The notes under the pieces: generated by a model | Databases searched by the model: none | What the model saw: only the letters and a program-made list of their open reading frames with translations | What the model was told of the DNA's origin: nothing | Source of the DNA: Holosporaceae bacterium 'Namur' | GTDB taxonomy: Bacteria > Pseudomonadota > Alphaproteobacteria > Rickettsiales > Midichloriaceae | NCBI GenBank assembly: GCA_014116815.1 | Contig: JACGYV010000002.1 | Coordinates: 48,155-112,154 of the forward strand | Direction: 5' to 3' | DNA: 64,000 nt | Shown: positions 44,442 to 52,525 of the stretch, piece after piece | Position numbering within the stretch: the first letter of the stretch is position 1 | How the letters are laid out: each line of letters opens with the position of its first letter | Translations under genes and position numbers: made by a program

Positions 44442-45473
44442 TTACTTCCCACGGAAAGATGAGTTGGCACCGGATATCATTTCCTGCCAATATCCCGGTG
44501 CTCTCTCAATCGGCTGCGTGCCATACTCCGGCTGTGTTATAAACGTACCCTCCTCAGTAGGCACCATAAATTGCTCAAGAGCGTCGTACGTAAATTGTTC
44601 AAGAGCAAACCTTGAATTTTCCGGATCGGATTCAAAATCCAACAGACTAGCATGAGGCTGGTTGGATAGGACTGTAGAAGTTTCCGTATATTCAGGATGT
44701 CTAATAATTTGTTGCTTAAGAAGAGCATTTTCTTCTTTTAGTTTTTCCAACTCATTTTGTTTTTCTTCCAGTTCCGTTTGCTTTAATAAATAAAGCTCAT
44801 CCCAACGTCCGGCAACATTTGTCAAACGGACATTGTTATTCTTCAATTCAGCTAACCTTTTTTCTAAAACTGTTTTCTCTATTTGTAATTCACTAAGCTT
44901 CTCATCTAAAGCTGTATATTCCTTTTGTACACCAAGAATTTCACTTCTAAAAGCCTCCTCTCTTTTTTCAAAGTATTCAAGGCACTTAAATAAAATTTTA
45001 TTATCCTCAGTCAAGCTCTCAACTTTCGCTCGCAAAACCCCATTTTCATCATTTAAACGAGTTTTTTCTTTCCACAAGCTACCGTTTTGATTTCGCCAAT
45101 TACCTATCTCTTTTTGTAAATCTTTTTTATTTTGCTCTAAATTAGCAATTCTTTTTAATAATCCTTCTTCGTTTTTTCTTGCATTAGCTTCGTATTCTAT
45201 TGCTAACTTTTGTTCCCTTCTTATTTTTTCAACAAAAAAGCTTCCTAAGGAAGCTTTACTACTACTTATGCTGCCTAAATCTTTTAGCGATTCACTTAGA
45301 AAGCTATCGCTACTCGCGTTACCTTGGTTAGGCACGAATGAAATATTTTGCTTCGGCTCTTCTATCCTCCTTTTTTTGCGTTCAGGCTGCGATTCGCTTG
45401 TAACTTCAGTGTGACGTGGCCTTATTGGAACATGGCTATACCCGTTTCCATTTGCATCCCCCCTATCCTGCAT
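44442..45473 (-). CDS. Coiled-coil protein with a nuclear-localisation-like basic cluster (paralogue 1)
   Basis: A 343-residue protein with no recognised family. The ATG follows AGAGGGAA. Residues 1-60 are polar and include RKKRR at 32-36 inside PERKKRRIEEPK, a classical monopartite nuclear-localisation pattern. Residues about 85-255 form a long predicted coiled coil of Glu/Lys/Leu heptads. The C-terminal 90 residues are acidic and end YWQEMISGANSSFRGK. The neighbour at 45623 shares the MQ(D/E)RG start, the coiled coil and the (Y/F)WQ..(I/V)SG end. There is no signal peptide or enzyme motif. A type IV or other secreted host-directed effector is an inference; a structural cytoplasmic protein is the alternative. 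Confidence 0.65.
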   Translation of the reverse strand: MQDRGDANGNGYSHVPIRPRHTEVTSESQPERKKRRIEEPKQNISFVPNQGNASSDSFLSESLKDLGSISSSKASLGSFFVEKIRREQKLAIEYEANARKNEEGLLKRIANLEQNKKDLQKEIGNWRNQNGSLWKEKTRLNDENGVLRAKVESLTEDNKILFKCLEYFEKREEAFRSEILGVQKEYTALDEKLSELQIEKTVLEKRLAELKNNNVRLTNVAGRWDELYLLKQTELEEKQNELEKLKEENALLKQQIIRHPEYTETSTVLSNQPHASLLDFESDPENSRFALEQFTYDALEQFMVPTEEGTFITQPEYGTQPIERAPGYWQEMISGANSSFRGK

Positions 45474-45622
45474 AGTGCTTCCCTCTTTTTAACTTTATAC
45501 TCTTTGTGAAACTCAATCATTATACTATAAAGAGCTAATATAATTATCAAATACTTTTCTTTCTCTATACTTCAATTAAATTCATTGACTAATTACGTGG
45601 TATATACCAATAGCTTTTAAAT

Positions 45623-46405
45623 TTAAAAGTATCTACTCGGGCTTTCCCTACCGGAGACCAAATTCTGCCAAAATCTTTGGCTTATCTCAGGTGATCCCGG
45701 GAATCGGAATTGATCAGCTTGTTCGTTAATGCTTTCCTCAGCCTCAGAGTCTTTATGTAAATACTCCGGGTTAATAGTAGTTAATTGAGTAGAAGTTTGT
45801 TGCTCTGAATAAATTTGCATTAAACTTTCATCGTCAAGTATAAAGCTTGGTTGATGATAAACTTCCTCTAAACTAGCTATCTTAGCTTTTAACCAACCAA
45901 CCTCTTGGGTTAGAAAAATATTAGAGTCTGCTAATCCGGTATTTTCTTCCTTTAATCGGCAGTTTAATTCTTTCATGGCTTTAACTGCTTCCCTCGCTTC
46001 ATTAACCATTTCTTGCGCACATTTAATTGTCTTTTTCATGTTATAAATTTCGCCCAATAAAAATTTATTTTGATTTTGCAAATGTTCATTTTTTTTATTA
46101 AGATCCTTAATAGCTTTTTTTTCCGCTTTTTGTTCTTTTTCTGATAATTCAGCTATTATTCGTGCTTTATATAAGCCGAGATATGGATTTAAAATATTTA
46201 AAATATTATCCATTGTATAATGTGATTTAATTTTCGGATCAGCATTACACGGATTATCCGAAGCTATTTGAGTCGCATGCCCAACTTGTTTTCCCTCTAT
46301 TTTTAGATACGCTTGCCTTAACACTTCCATTTCGGCACTTGTAAGATGCTTACTTCCAAATTTAGAAATACTTCCCTGCTTATCTGCTACTCCCCTCTCC
46401 TGCAT
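45623..46405 (-). CDS. Coiled-coil protein (paralogue 2)
   Basis: About 260 residues from the ATG at 46405, preferred because AAGGAG lies just upstream. It has the same layout as the gene at 44442: MQERG start, a polar head, a coiled coil around 100-200 (EKEQKAEKKAIKDLNKKN onward), and an acidic tail ending FWQNLVSGRESPSRYF. The bases before both starts are also alike (GAAG.(G)CTATGCAG). It probably arose by tandem duplication and has since diverged. The basic RKKRR cluster of paralogue 1 is missing. Function unknown. Confidence 0.65.
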   Translation of the reverse strand: MQERGVADKQGSISKFGSKHLTSAEMEVLRQAYLKIEGKQVGHATQIASDNPCNADPKIKSHYTMDNILNILNPYLGLYKARIIAELSEKEQKAEKKAIKDLNKKNEHLQNQNKFLLGEIYNMKKTIKCAQEMVNEAREAVKAMKELNCRLKEENTGLADSNIFLTQEVGWLKAKIASLEEVYHQPSFILDDESLMQIYSEQQTSTQLTTINPEYLHKDSEAEESINEQADQFRFPGSPEISQRFWQNLVSGRESPSRYF

Positions 46406-46618
46406 AGCGCTTCTCCTTTGACTATACTTAATTCTATAAAGACCTAATATCATATTATAAAGGGGTAAAATAATTTACAAATAGTTTTCTATTAAACTTT
46501 TAATTTTATTTATTCATTAATTAAAGCCATACTAAAATTCAGAATTGAACTTTCAATTTAAATGTGAATTAATATTACTTAATTAGAAATAAAAATTAAC
46601 GGATAAACAATTTAGATC

Positions 46619-47248
46619 ATGAGTAAAATGCTGGATTTTTCCGAACTTCTTATCACAAAATTTTGCCATGATATTTCCGGGCAAATTAGCGCTATCGATA
46701 ATGGACTTGAGTTTTTAAAGGATGGCCATGAAGAAATAAAAAACAAAGCAATGGAGTTGGTTTCTTCATCAAGCGCAGAGCTGGTAACCAGAATGAATTT
46801 TTACAGGTATGCCTACGGCAATCTCAAACGCAACGGAGAAGCGGATATTGAGCAATTAAGCAAGCTCATTCAAAAACATTATATGAATTCTAAAATAAAA
46901 ATAAATTGGCAATATAACACTGATATCTGTTTAAGGGGAATAACTAACCGAGCCTGCAAACTGCTTATTAACCTCGTAATAATTACCTCAACTTACCTTA
47001 TTCACGGCGGTGAAACGGAAATTAAAATTGAAAAAGGTTCGGCTGGCAAACTACTTAGAATCACGGGAAGGGGTAGAGATATAAAAGTTAATCCCGAGCA
47101 TAAATCAATTTTAACCGAACATAATGAAGCAGATCCGACTATATTTAATATACAGGTTTTCCTAACCCGAAAACTTGCTGATGAACTAAACGCTCAACTT
47201 CAAATGGACTACAGCAACAGCCATATTACTTTTTATGCTGAGCTTTAA
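46619..47248 (+). CDS. chpT: Histidine phosphotransferase ChpT
   Basis: A 209-residue protein of the alphaproteobacterial ChpT family. The phospho-accepting His17 sits in KFCHDISGQISAIDNGLEFL, which matches the ChpT helix (CHDL..P..AI.NGLE). The C-terminal half resembles a degenerate kinase ATPase fold without the ATP-binding glycine motifs. ChpT carries phosphate from CckA to CtrA and CpdR in cell-cycle control. CckA and CtrA are outside the window. It lies alone before secA with 160 bases between. Confidence 0.85.
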   Translation: MSKMLDFSELLITKFCHDISGQISAIDNGLEFLKDGHEEIKNKAMELVSSSSAELVTRMNFYRYAYGNLKRNGEADIEQLSKLIQKHYMNSKIKINWQYNTDICLRGITNRACKLLINLVIITSTYLIHGGETEIKIEKGSAGKLLRITGRGRDIKVNPEHKSILTEHNEADPTIFNIQVFLTRKLADELNAQLQMDYSNSHITFYAEL

Positions 47249-47409
47249 TCGACAGAAAAAATTAAGGGCTATTATGCATTATTTGTTAATGTTTTACTTA
47301 GCTAATAATCATAGCTATCAAATAAAATAAGCTAAGTTGACTTGCTATTTTACTGTTTCGCATGTAAAAAACTTAAATAGTTAATTTATGGTTTGAATGG
47401 ATATTACAA

Positions 47410-50082
47410 ATGTTTTCTTATTTTGCTAAAAAGTTGTTCGGTAGCTCAAATGATAGGTTTGTTAAATCCTTATATCCTGTTGTTGCCAAAATTAACTCAC
47501 TTGAGCCTATATTTGAGAAGCTTTCAAACGATGAATTGAAGGCAAAAACTTTTGAATTTAAGGAACAGCTGAAAGCCGGACGGACTTTAGATGATTTACT
47601 GCCGGAAGCATTTGCAGCCGTAAGAGAAGCTTCCAAGCGCACACAAGGAAAAAGACATTTTGACGTACAGTTAATCGGCGGTATTATATTAAATAAGGGT
47701 ATGATTTCGGAAATGAAGACCGGCGAAGGTAAAACATTGGTTTCAACCCTCCCCGCTTACCTGAACGCACTAACCGGTAAAGGTGTCCATATTATAACCG
47801 TTAATGACTACCTGGTTGAGCGTGATTCAAAATCAATGGGAGAAATTTATAACTTCTTAGGCTTAAGCGTTGGAAGCATTACTAACTCAATTCCGGACTG
47901 GGTGAGAAAAAAAGCTTATGAAGCTGATATAACTTACGGAACTAATAATGAATTCGGGTTTGATTATCTCCGCGATAATTTGAAGTTGGATCTTGAAGAA
48001 ATGGTTCAAAGGCCGTTCAACTATGCAATCGTTGATGAGGTGGACAGCATTCTTATAGATGAATCAAGGACACCGCTCATAATTTCCGGACCTACCGAGG
48101 ATAACTCGGATCTTTACTATAAAATCAATAAACTCATCCCTCTTCTAGGGGAAGGAGACTATGAAACCGATGAGAAAGGAAAAAATTGCGCACTGACCGA
48201 TAAAGGCCATGAGACTATTGAGCAATTATTGAAAGACCATAAGATAATCAGCAAAGATGCTGAGCTGTATAACATAGAAAACATGGGGATTGTTCACCAT
48301 GTTAATCAAGGATTAAGAGCTCATAAAATTTTCCAAAAAGATGTCGATTATATCATCAAAGATAATAAAGTAATGATTATCGATGAGTTTACAGGAAGGG
48401 TTTTAGACGGCAGAAGATATTCGGAAGGGCTTCATCAGGCATTAGAAGCTAAAGAAAACGTACAGATTCAAAATGAGAACCAAACCTTAGCCTCAATAAC
48501 TTTTCAAAATTACTTCAGGATGTATCCTAAGCTCGCGGGCATGACAGGAACTGCTATGACTGAAGCAAACGAATTTATTGATATTTATAAGTTACCGGTA
48601 TTCAGCATTCCGACCCATCTTGAAGTAAAGCGTAAAGATGAGGAAGATGTTATATATAAAAGCATGAAGGAAAAATATGATGCGATTATAGAAGAAATAG
48701 AAGCAAGCCATAAACACGGGCAACCTATACTGGTAGGAACCGTGAGTATCGAAAAATCCGAATACCTTTCATCATTACTTAAAAAAAGAAAAATTAAACA
48801 TAATGTACTTAATGCAAGGCAGCATGCTAAAGAAGCCGAAATCATAGCACAAGCCGGAAGACCGGGGAGTGTTACCATTGCAACCAACATGGCAGGTCGC
48901 GGAACTGATATTATGCTTGGCGGCAACCCTGATATGTTAATTAACGAAGAGCTTAAGAAAAATCCTAATAAAGATATAAATATCATAAAGGAAGAAGTTT
49001 TAGCTATAATTGCAGCAGATAAGGAAAAAGCTCTTGCAGCCGGCGGATTATACGTTTTAGGAACTGAAAGGCACGAATCAAGAAGGATTGATGACCAACT
49101 GAGAGGTCGTTCGGGAAGGCAGGGAGACCCGGGAAAAACTAAATTTTATCTTTCACTTGAAGATGATTTGATGCGTATATTCGGCTCGGAAAAGATCAGC
49201 GGCATGCTCACTAAGCTTGGTCTTAAAGAAGGTGAAGCAATTATTCACCCGTGGATAAGCCGCTCGATTGAAAAGGCTCAACAGAGGGTAGAAGCCAGAA
49301 ACTATGAAATACGTAAAAACCTATTAAAATTCGATGATGTTATGAGCGAACAGCGCTCGGTAAGTTATGAACAACGCTTGGATTTAATGAAATCGGAAAA
49401 ACTCTCTTCTTTTGTGGAGGAGTTGATTGGAGAAATAAATACTTCTTTAGTCGACAAGTTTATTCCTAAGAAATCCGTTTCGGAGGAATGGGATTTAGAC
49501 ACATTTGAAAAAGAAGTATTCAGGATTTACGGCTTACATTTAAATATTAAAGATTTTGCTTCACGTGAAGGTGTGGCGAATGAAGAAATTTTGGATTTCC
49601 TGGAAGAGAAGGTATTTAGCGCTTATCAGGATAAAGTGAATAAGTATGGCCAAGATTCGATGCAATATGCTCAAAAGCGTATAATGTTGGTTACGCTTGA
49701 TCACTTATGGAAGGATCATTTGCATATGCTTGATCATTTACGTACCGGGATTAATTTAAGAGCATACGGGCAAAAAGATCCGCTTAATGAATATAAAATA
49801 GAAGCATTTAAATTATTTCAAACTATGCTTGATGATTATAATATACTAATCGTGCAAAGAATTTTCCAATTACATATTCAGGATGCTTCCGAGCTCGAGC
49901 ATCATAGCAATGAAGCAAAAATGATCGAATCAAGAAATGACCCGAGCATTGAGCAAAGCCGTGTTTTTTCAGGAGAAAGAGATCCGAGCAATACGGAAAC
50001 CTGGGGCAAAGTTTCACGTAACGAACCCTGTCCTTGCGGTTCGGGTAAGAAATATAAACAATGCCATGGTGCAATTGCTTAG
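47410..50082 (+). CDS. secA: Preprotein translocase ATPase SecA
   Basis: An 890-residue motor of the Sec translocase. It has Walker A MKTGEGKT, the DEVD-like [11 protein letters not shown], the preprotein-binding and scaffold domains, and [11 protein letters not shown] in the second nucleotide domain. The C-terminal zinc motif [14 protein letters not shown] binds SecB or lipid. Length and domain order are standard. It is the export route for the signal-peptide proteins in this window. RelBE-like genes follow at 80 bases. Confidence 0.97.
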   Translation: MFSYFAKKLFGSSNDRFVKSLYPVVAKINSLEPIFEKLSNDELKAKTFEFKEQLKAGRTLDDLLPEAFAAVREASKRTQGKRHFDVQLIGGIILNKGMISEMKTGEGKTLVSTLPAYLNALTGKGVHIITVNDYLVERDSKSMGEIYNFLGLSVGSITNSIPDWVRKKAYEADITYGTNNEFGFDYLRDNLKLDLEEMVQRPFNYAIVDEVDSILIDESRTPLIISGPTEDNSDLYYKINKLIPLLGEGDYETDEKGKNCALTDKGHETIEQLLKDHKIISKDAELYNIENMGIVHHVNQGLRAHKIFQKDVDYIIKDNKVMIIDEFTGRVLDGRRYSEGLHQALEAKENVQIQNENQTLASITFQNYFRMYPKLAGMTGTAMTEANEFIDIYKLPVFSIPTHLEVKRKDEEDVIYKSMKEKYDAIIEEIEASHKHGQPILVGTVSIEKSEYLSSLLKKRKIKHNVLNARQHAKEAEIIAQAGRPGSVTIATNMAGRGTDIMLGGNPDMLINEELKKNPNKDINIIKEEVLAIIAADKEKALAAGGLYVLGTERHESRRIDDQLRGRSGRQGDPGKTKFYLSLEDDLMRIFGSEKISGMLTKLGLKEGEAIIHPWISRSIEKAQQRVEARNYEIRKNLLKFDDVMSEQRSVSYEQRLDLMKSEKLSSFVEELIGEINTSLVDKFIPKKSVSEEWDLDTFEKEVFRIYGLHLNIKDFASREGVANEEILDFLEEKVFSAYQDKVNKYGQDSMQYAQKRIMLVTLDHLWKDHLHMLDHLRTGINLRAYGQKDPLNEYKIEAFKLFQTMLDDYNILIVQRIFQLHIQDASELEHHSNEAKMIESRNDPSIEQSRVFSGERDPSNTETWGKVSRNEPCPCGSGKKYKQCHGAIA

Positions 50083-50101
50083 GGGTTTTAAGCAATCATT
50101 C

Positions 50102-50130
50102 TTGATTCTTTGATGTAAAAGTGTTACACT
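50102..50130 (+). promoter_or_regulatory. Promoter and candidate operator of the RelBE-like module
   Basis: TTGATT (50102-50107) and TACACT (50125-50130) have a 17-base spacer. A small palindrome GTGTTACAC (50121-50129) overlaps the -10 and could be the antitoxin operator, since such antitoxins repress their own promoters. Transcription would start near 50137, which supports the antitoxin start at 50164 rather than 50143. Confidence 0.55.
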
Positions 50131-50163
50131 AATTTTGTAGCAATGATATATATAAACATAAAA

Positions 50164-50385
50164 ATGCCAACAAAGAACCCAAGAATTAATGTTACTTTCG
50201 AAGCAACAACTATAGGCTTGATTTCACATCTGGCACACCTGGAACATAAATCCGTAGCCAGCTTTGTTCGAGAACTGGCTCTTGAAGCATTAGAAAGGCG
50301 CGAAGATCTTTATCTATCTCAAGTAGCTAAAAACTTGGATAAAGATAACGTAAAGATTTATAGCCATGAAGAAGCATGGAAGTAA
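50164..50385 (+). CDS. RelB/ribbon-helix-helix type antitoxin
   Basis: A 73-residue protein starting MPTKNPRINVTFE, then IGLISHLAHLEHKSVASFVRELALEAL, which is a ribbon-helix-helix DNA-binding fold. The C-terminal part is charged and would wrap the toxin. The ATG at 50164 is chosen over 50143 because the promoter leaves almost no leader for the earlier start. Its stop overlaps the toxin start by 10 bases. It neutralises the RelE-like toxin and represses the operon. Confidence 0.8.
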   Translation: MPTKNPRINVTFEATTIGLISHLAHLEHKSVASFVRELALEALERREDLYLSQVAKNLDKDNVKIYSHEEAWK

Positions 50386-50645
50386 AATATCACATATGTT
50401 ATCAGGAAGAAGTAGTCCGAAAACATATTCCCAACCTTTCATCTTCTGCTAAAGCACTTATCAAGCAGGCAATTGAAGAACGCTTAATGGTAGACCCGAT
50501 CGGATTCGGTAAACCTTTACGTTATAGTTTTAAAGGGCATAGGCGATTACGTGTAAGTGATTACCGAATAGTTTATCGCATTGAATATGAAACAACAACA
50601 GTTGTTATCGTTGCCATAAAACACCGCAAGGAAGTTTATATTTAA
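50376..50645 (+). CDS. RelE/ParE-family toxin
   Basis: An 89-residue protein with the RelE superfamily core. GKPLRYSFKGHRRLRVSDYRIVYRIE is the typical G-L...G..R.R.GdYRvvY pattern, and it ends AIKHRKEVY. RelE members cleave mRNA in the ribosomal A site, while ParE members poison gyrase. KHRKEVY favours the RelE side. It overlaps the antitoxin by 10 bases. Its stop overlaps that of the convergent HigA-like antitoxin by a few bases. Confidence 0.85.
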   Translation: MEVKYHICYQEEVVRKHIPNLSSSAKALIKQAIEERLMVDPIGFGKPLRYSFKGHRRLRVSDYRIVYRIEYETTTVVIVAIKHRKEVYI

Positions 50646-50956
50646 CTTAGGATCTCCGAATTGCCGGGCATTGCTAAAGTTTTAATCAATGATATATCTA
50701 TTTTATGTTCATGCTTAGCTTTCCATATGTCATACGACTGCTGCATCCCAAGCCATGATTTTTCAGAAGTATTAAAGGCTTTAGCTAGCCTGATCGCCAT
50801 ATCCACAGTAATTCCGGTATGTCGATTGATAAGCCTTGATATAGTCTTTCTATCGACATGTAAATTGTTTGCCAGTTCTTTAATATTTAAGCCTAACGGC
50901 TGCATATATAACTCTGCTAATATTTCGCCCGGATGGGGTGGGTTATGCATTTCCAT
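50642..50956 (-). CDS. higA: HigA-type antitoxin (XRE family)
   Basis: A 104-residue XRE-type helix-turn-helix protein. NPPHPGEILAELYMQPLGLNIKELANNL and DRKTISRLINRHTGITVDMAIRLAKAF match the VapI/HigA family that pairs with HigB toxins. It lies 12 bases after the higB gene, in the HigBA order (toxin first) that distinguishes this group. It neutralises the toxin and regulates the operon. Convergent with the RelE-like toxin, with the two stops overlapping. Confidence 0.87.
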   Translation of the reverse strand: MEMHNPPHPGEILAELYMQPLGLNIKELANNLHVDRKTISRLINRHTGITVDMAIRLAKAFNTSEKSWLGMQQSYDIWKAKHEHKIDISLIKTLAMPGNSEILS

Positions 50957-50967
50957 GCCATCCTCCT

Positions 50968-51246
50968 TTAATGATAATCTTGATAATTAACAACATATGC
51001 ATCTCCATTTTCAAAGTAAAATGTGATCCTCCAGTTTCCGTTCACAGTTACCGACCAACAACTTTTTAAATCACCTTTTAATCGGTGAAGATTAGAACCG
51101 GGAAAATTGACATCAGCTATACTATTTGCCTCATTTAATACTCCTAAAATTAACCTAATCTTCTTTTGGTGATTAGGTTGAATACCGGAACCCTCTCCAC
51201 GTTCAAAAAACCTTTTTAAGCCTTTATGAGCAAAGCTTTTAATCAC
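50968..51246 (-). CDS. higB: HigB-type toxin (RelE superfamily mRNA interferase)
   Basis: A 92-residue protein from a GTG start. It begins MIKSFAHKGLKRFFERGEGSGI and has LRLILGVLNEA-like and DLKSCWSVTVNGNWRITFYFENGDAYVVNYQDYH segments. The final part is the HigB pattern (WSI.V..NWRI.F.F..G.a..V...DYH). HigB cleaves mRNA on the ribosome. It has its own strong promoter and precedes the higA antitoxin. Confidence 0.87.
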   Translation of the reverse strand: MIKSFAHKGLKRFFERGEGSGIQPNHQKKIRLILGVLNEANSIADVNFPGSNLHRLKGDLKSCWSVTVNGNWRITFYFENGDAYVVNYQDYH

Positions 51247-51265
51247 TTAACTAATGTTTATTCTT

Positions 51266-51294
51266 AGTATACCTTAATGTGGTACAACAGTCAA
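51266..51294 (-). promoter_or_regulatory. Promoter of the HigBA-like operon
   Basis: On the minus strand TTGACT (51294-51289) and TATACT (51271-51266) are separated by exactly 17 bases, close to consensus. The leader before the GTG at 51246 is only about 13 bases, so translation may use a short or leaderless-like start. Confidence 0.65.
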
Positions 51295-51328
51295 TTTATA
51301 TTATTTGAAAAAAATTATAATAAAGTAA

Positions 51329-52333
51329 TTATAATCCTCTACTTTCATCTTTAGATTTTGGAGCACTTCTTCTATCCTTTTCTTGTTGAGCATGGCTCTT
51401 TTTCTCGTCTCCCAACTCACCTTCTCCTTTCTCCTTAGACTTATCATCTTTTTTAGCCAGCTCTACTTTCCCGTCATTCCTAGCTTCTTTAAGCATTTCA
51501 TCAAATTTTTGGGCATCCTGAGGTCTTGAATTTTTTTGAAATTTGTTAGCATCTTTATTTGTAGAGTTTTCAGGGTCTTTTCTTTCATTACTCATTACAT
51601 CTCTTTTAACATCTCCTGCTATGCTTACTACGTCTTTTAAAACCGTATTTCCGGCAGCAAGTGCACCTGCCCCTACAATTTTCCCACCTTCTTTAATATC
51701 ACCGACCGCCATTTTTCTAAACCCTTGTGCAGCTCCTTCGGTCATTTGGGTAAATGATTGAAGCGCTCCTCCTAAAAGCCTTAAGCCTTGAGTAAGAAGA
51801 GGTATCTTAACTTCATTTCCGATATCCTTAACTTCAGTCCCTAATTGCTTTATCGGCGCAGTTACGTTCATAACAAATTCTCCGCCCACTCTTGTTAAAG
51901 CAGCTCCGGCAATTTTATATGAATCCAGTTCATTAGGCCGTAATATAGTTCTTCCTGCCGCACCGCTTAATATGCAAGTTTCATGCACAAGATGACCGGC
52001 CGCCTCGGTGGAAGCTGCTCCTACCCCGAAAAGCCCACCCACTACTTTTAGGGCGGTAGAAGCGGCAATAGCCACGCCCCACAATGATTTCCTGCTGAAA
52101 GACTTTGATTCGGTAAAATTTTCTCTGGTATATTTTAAAGGCATTGATGCCCATTCATTTATCTTTTGCATTCCTGTGCTAGCCGCACTACATACTGTGT
52201 TTAAAGCAGCGCCTAAATTATTAAACCCGGCATACACTGCATTCCCTGCTTTCTGCATAATGGTATTATTAGGATTATCCTCCAACTCATATTTCTTTCT
52301 AAGTTCACCAAAACCCGGTTTTTTATCAGCCAT
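51329..52333 (-). CDS. Unknown Ala/Gly-rich protein with a charged tail
   Basis: About 334 residues from the ATG at 52333 (a GTG start three codons earlier is possible). No family is recognised. Residues 30-240 are rich in Ala, Gly, Val and Thr with amphipathic and hydrophobic stretches (VVGGLFGVGAASTEAAG; GGKIVGAGALAAGNTVLKDVV). The last 80 residues are highly charged (Lys/Glu/Asp/Ser) and probably disordered. There is no signal peptide. This mix of membrane-active helices and charged tail is seen in secreted effectors of host-associated bacteria, but that is inference. A similar-style orphan lies at 57251. Confidence 0.6.
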   Translation of the reverse strand: MADKKPGFGELRKKYELEDNPNNTIMQKAGNAVYAGFNNLGAALNTVCSAASTGMQKINEWASMPLKYTRENFTESKSFSRKSLWGVAIAASTALKVVGGLFGVGAASTEAAGHLVHETCILSGAAGRTILRPNELDSYKIAGAALTRVGGEFVMNVTAPIKQLGTEVKDIGNEVKIPLLTQGLRLLGGALQSFTQMTEGAAQGFRKMAVGDIKEGGKIVGAGALAAGNTVLKDVVSIAGDVKRDVMSNERKDPENSTNKDANKFQKNSRPQDAQKFDEMLKEARNDGKVELAKKDDKSKEKGEGELGDEKKSHAQQEKDRRSAPKSKDESRGL

Positions 52334-52525
52334 CTTATTCACTATATAATTTATTCTTATTTTTTAATAATATTACATATAAGTTAATAAATAGTTAATT
52401 AACTTATATTTATTTTTTATATTATTATTTAGAAAGGTAGAGGTTAATTATTAATACTTAAAAGCTTGATAAAGATAAAAAAATGGTAATACTACGAAAC
52501 CAGAGCTTTAAAGCAAAGTTATAAT

